In this document: positions 5,852 to 6,458 of the stretch, piece after piece
Position numbering within the stretch: position 1 is the first letter of the stretch
Layout: each line of letters starts with the position of its first letter
NCBI GenBank assembly: GCA_031177795.1
Contig: JAPSKG010000136.1
Span: forward strand, 1 to 6,458
Length of the DNA: 6,458 bases
From: Domibacillus sp.
Lineage (GTDB): Bacteria > Bacillota > Bacilli > Bacillales > Domibacillaceae
Reading direction: 5' to 3'
Notes under the pieces: generated by a model
The model's database searches: none
What the model was told of the DNA's origin: nothing
What the model saw: only the letters and a program-made list of their open reading frames with translations
Program-made: the position numbers and the translations under genes

Positions 5852-6458
5852 ATGAATGTCTGGAACGGAAAAACTGCAGGGCTTGTCAGGCCAGTGGCCA
5901 ATATCTTCATTTTAAATGTTTTATGGATAATAGGCTGTTTGCCCATAATCACCATTGGACCGTCTACAGCTGCGGCTATGGCTGTGCTGAGAGAGTGGAA
6001 AACCAATGGGAATGACAGTGTCATCCGCAGTTTTTTTTGCTTGTTCCAGCGTCATTTTAAACAAGGAGCACTGGTGGGGAACGGGTGGCTGTTAGCAAGC
6101 GTGGTATTAATGGCAGACTTGGTTTTTGTTTTGCATCTGCAAACCGGCTGGAAACTGCTGTTTTTGTCTTTAGCGGGTTCTGCTTGCCTGCTTTGGCTTT
6201 TGATAGGAACAGCTTTATTTCCCTGTCTTGTCCATTACGAGAAAACAGGATTGGCTTTGTTGAAAACTTCCTTTGTTCTCGTTTTTTCAGATGTGCAGAC
6301 AGCTTGCGCTATTTTGCTGTTTTGGTTTGCTGCTGTGTTGTTATTTTTATTTTCACCAGTGTTAACTTTGTTTACGCTGATCTTTATTCCTTTTGTGACG
6401 ATCCGTTTTTCTCTGCGCTCTTTTGAACGATTGGAGCAACAGGCATCATCCCGGCTCT
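5852..6458 (+). CDS. DUF624 (YesL-like) membrane protein, 3' end cut by the window
   Basis: Partial gene: 202 codons from ATG at 5852 run open to the window edge without a stop. The family is usually a little over 200 residues, so only the tail should be missing. The N-terminus (about residues 1-45) carries the DUF624 hallmark, an amphipathic start followed by LNVLWIIGCLPIITIGPSTAA. Hydrophobic segments lie at about 16-36, 72-95, 101-125 and 150-186, the last probably two helices. AAAGGATGA at 5837-5845 lies 6 bases before the ATG, and the gene starts 19 bases after the GH32 stop, so it belongs to the same operon. DUF624 proteins recur beside CUT1 sugar importers in Bacillus (for example yesL in the yes cluster), but their function is unknown; roles in transporter assembly or signalling are only guesses. 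Confidence 0.85.
   Translation, partial: MNVWNGKTAGLVRPVANIFILNVLWIIGCLPIITIGPSTAAAMAVLREWKTNGNDSVIRSFFCLFQRHFKQGALVGNGWLLASVVLMADLVFVLHLQTGWKLLFLSLAGSACLLWLLIGTALFPCLVHYEKTGLALLKTSFVLVFSDVQTACAILLFWFAAVLLFLFSPVLTLFTLIFIPFVTIRFSLRSFERLEQQASSRL

Noticed and set aside
6085..6426. Open frame of 113 codons on the + strand near the window end
   Set aside because: It lies in another frame inside the DUF624 gene, whose own frame is open from 5852 to the window edge and has family hallmarks and a Shine-Dalgarno; no ribosome binding site or family features support this shadow.
1..6458. CRISPR array, insertion sequence, phage genes, tRNA or rRNA
   Set aside because: No spaced repeat series, transposase motifs, terminal repeats or structural RNA signatures were seen; coding genes are tightly packed and co-directional.

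Overview
The window looks like a chromosomal carbohydrate-uptake locus from a low-GC Gram-positive bacterium, most likely a member of the Bacillaceae. The signs are strong Shine-Dalgarno sequences close to AAAGGAGGTGA, A/T-rich codon choice, a lipoprotein signal with an LSAC lipobox, CcpA-type cre-like boxes, and gene families (YesN, YesP/YesQ-like permeases, DUF624/YesL) that cluster together in Bacillus. All genes are on the + strand. I cannot name the species.

Layout: (1) 20-1153, a YesN-type response regulator (receiver domain plus AraC-type DNA-binding domain), closed by a strong intrinsic terminator at 1152-1189. (2) 1190-1294, a regulatory gap with two nearly identical cre-like boxes 33 bp apart and a weak promoter candidate. 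(3) 1295-4396, a CUT1-family ABC sugar importer: a lipoprotein solute-binding protein, a 14-bp intercistronic hairpin, then two permeases. (4) 4402-5832, a GH32 beta-fructosidase of the levanase/exo-inulinase type without a signal peptide, whose reading frame is nearly fused to the second permease gene. (5) 5852 to the window end, a DUF624 (YesL-like) membrane protein cut by the window edge.

How it works together (inference): a sensor kinase, perhaps encoded just upstream of the window, would phosphorylate the response regulator, which would activate the transporter operon, with catabolite repression through the cre-like boxes. The binding protein and two permeases would import short fructans (fructo-oligosaccharides, levan or inulin fragments, or sucrose) without phosphorylation. 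The cytosolic GH32 enzyme would then release fructose. No ATPase is encoded here, so a shared MsmX/MsmK-type ATPase from elsewhere is probably used. The gene set resembles the msmEFG-bfrA fructo-oligosaccharide operons of lactobacilli and streptococci, but with a YesN-type regulator and a YesL-type protein.

I see no mobile element, CRISPR array, tRNA or rRNA. I found no clearly undescribed system; the points most worth a second look are the paired operator-like repeats, the intercistronic hairpin, the unexplained DUF624 partner and the cytosolic levanase-type enzyme.
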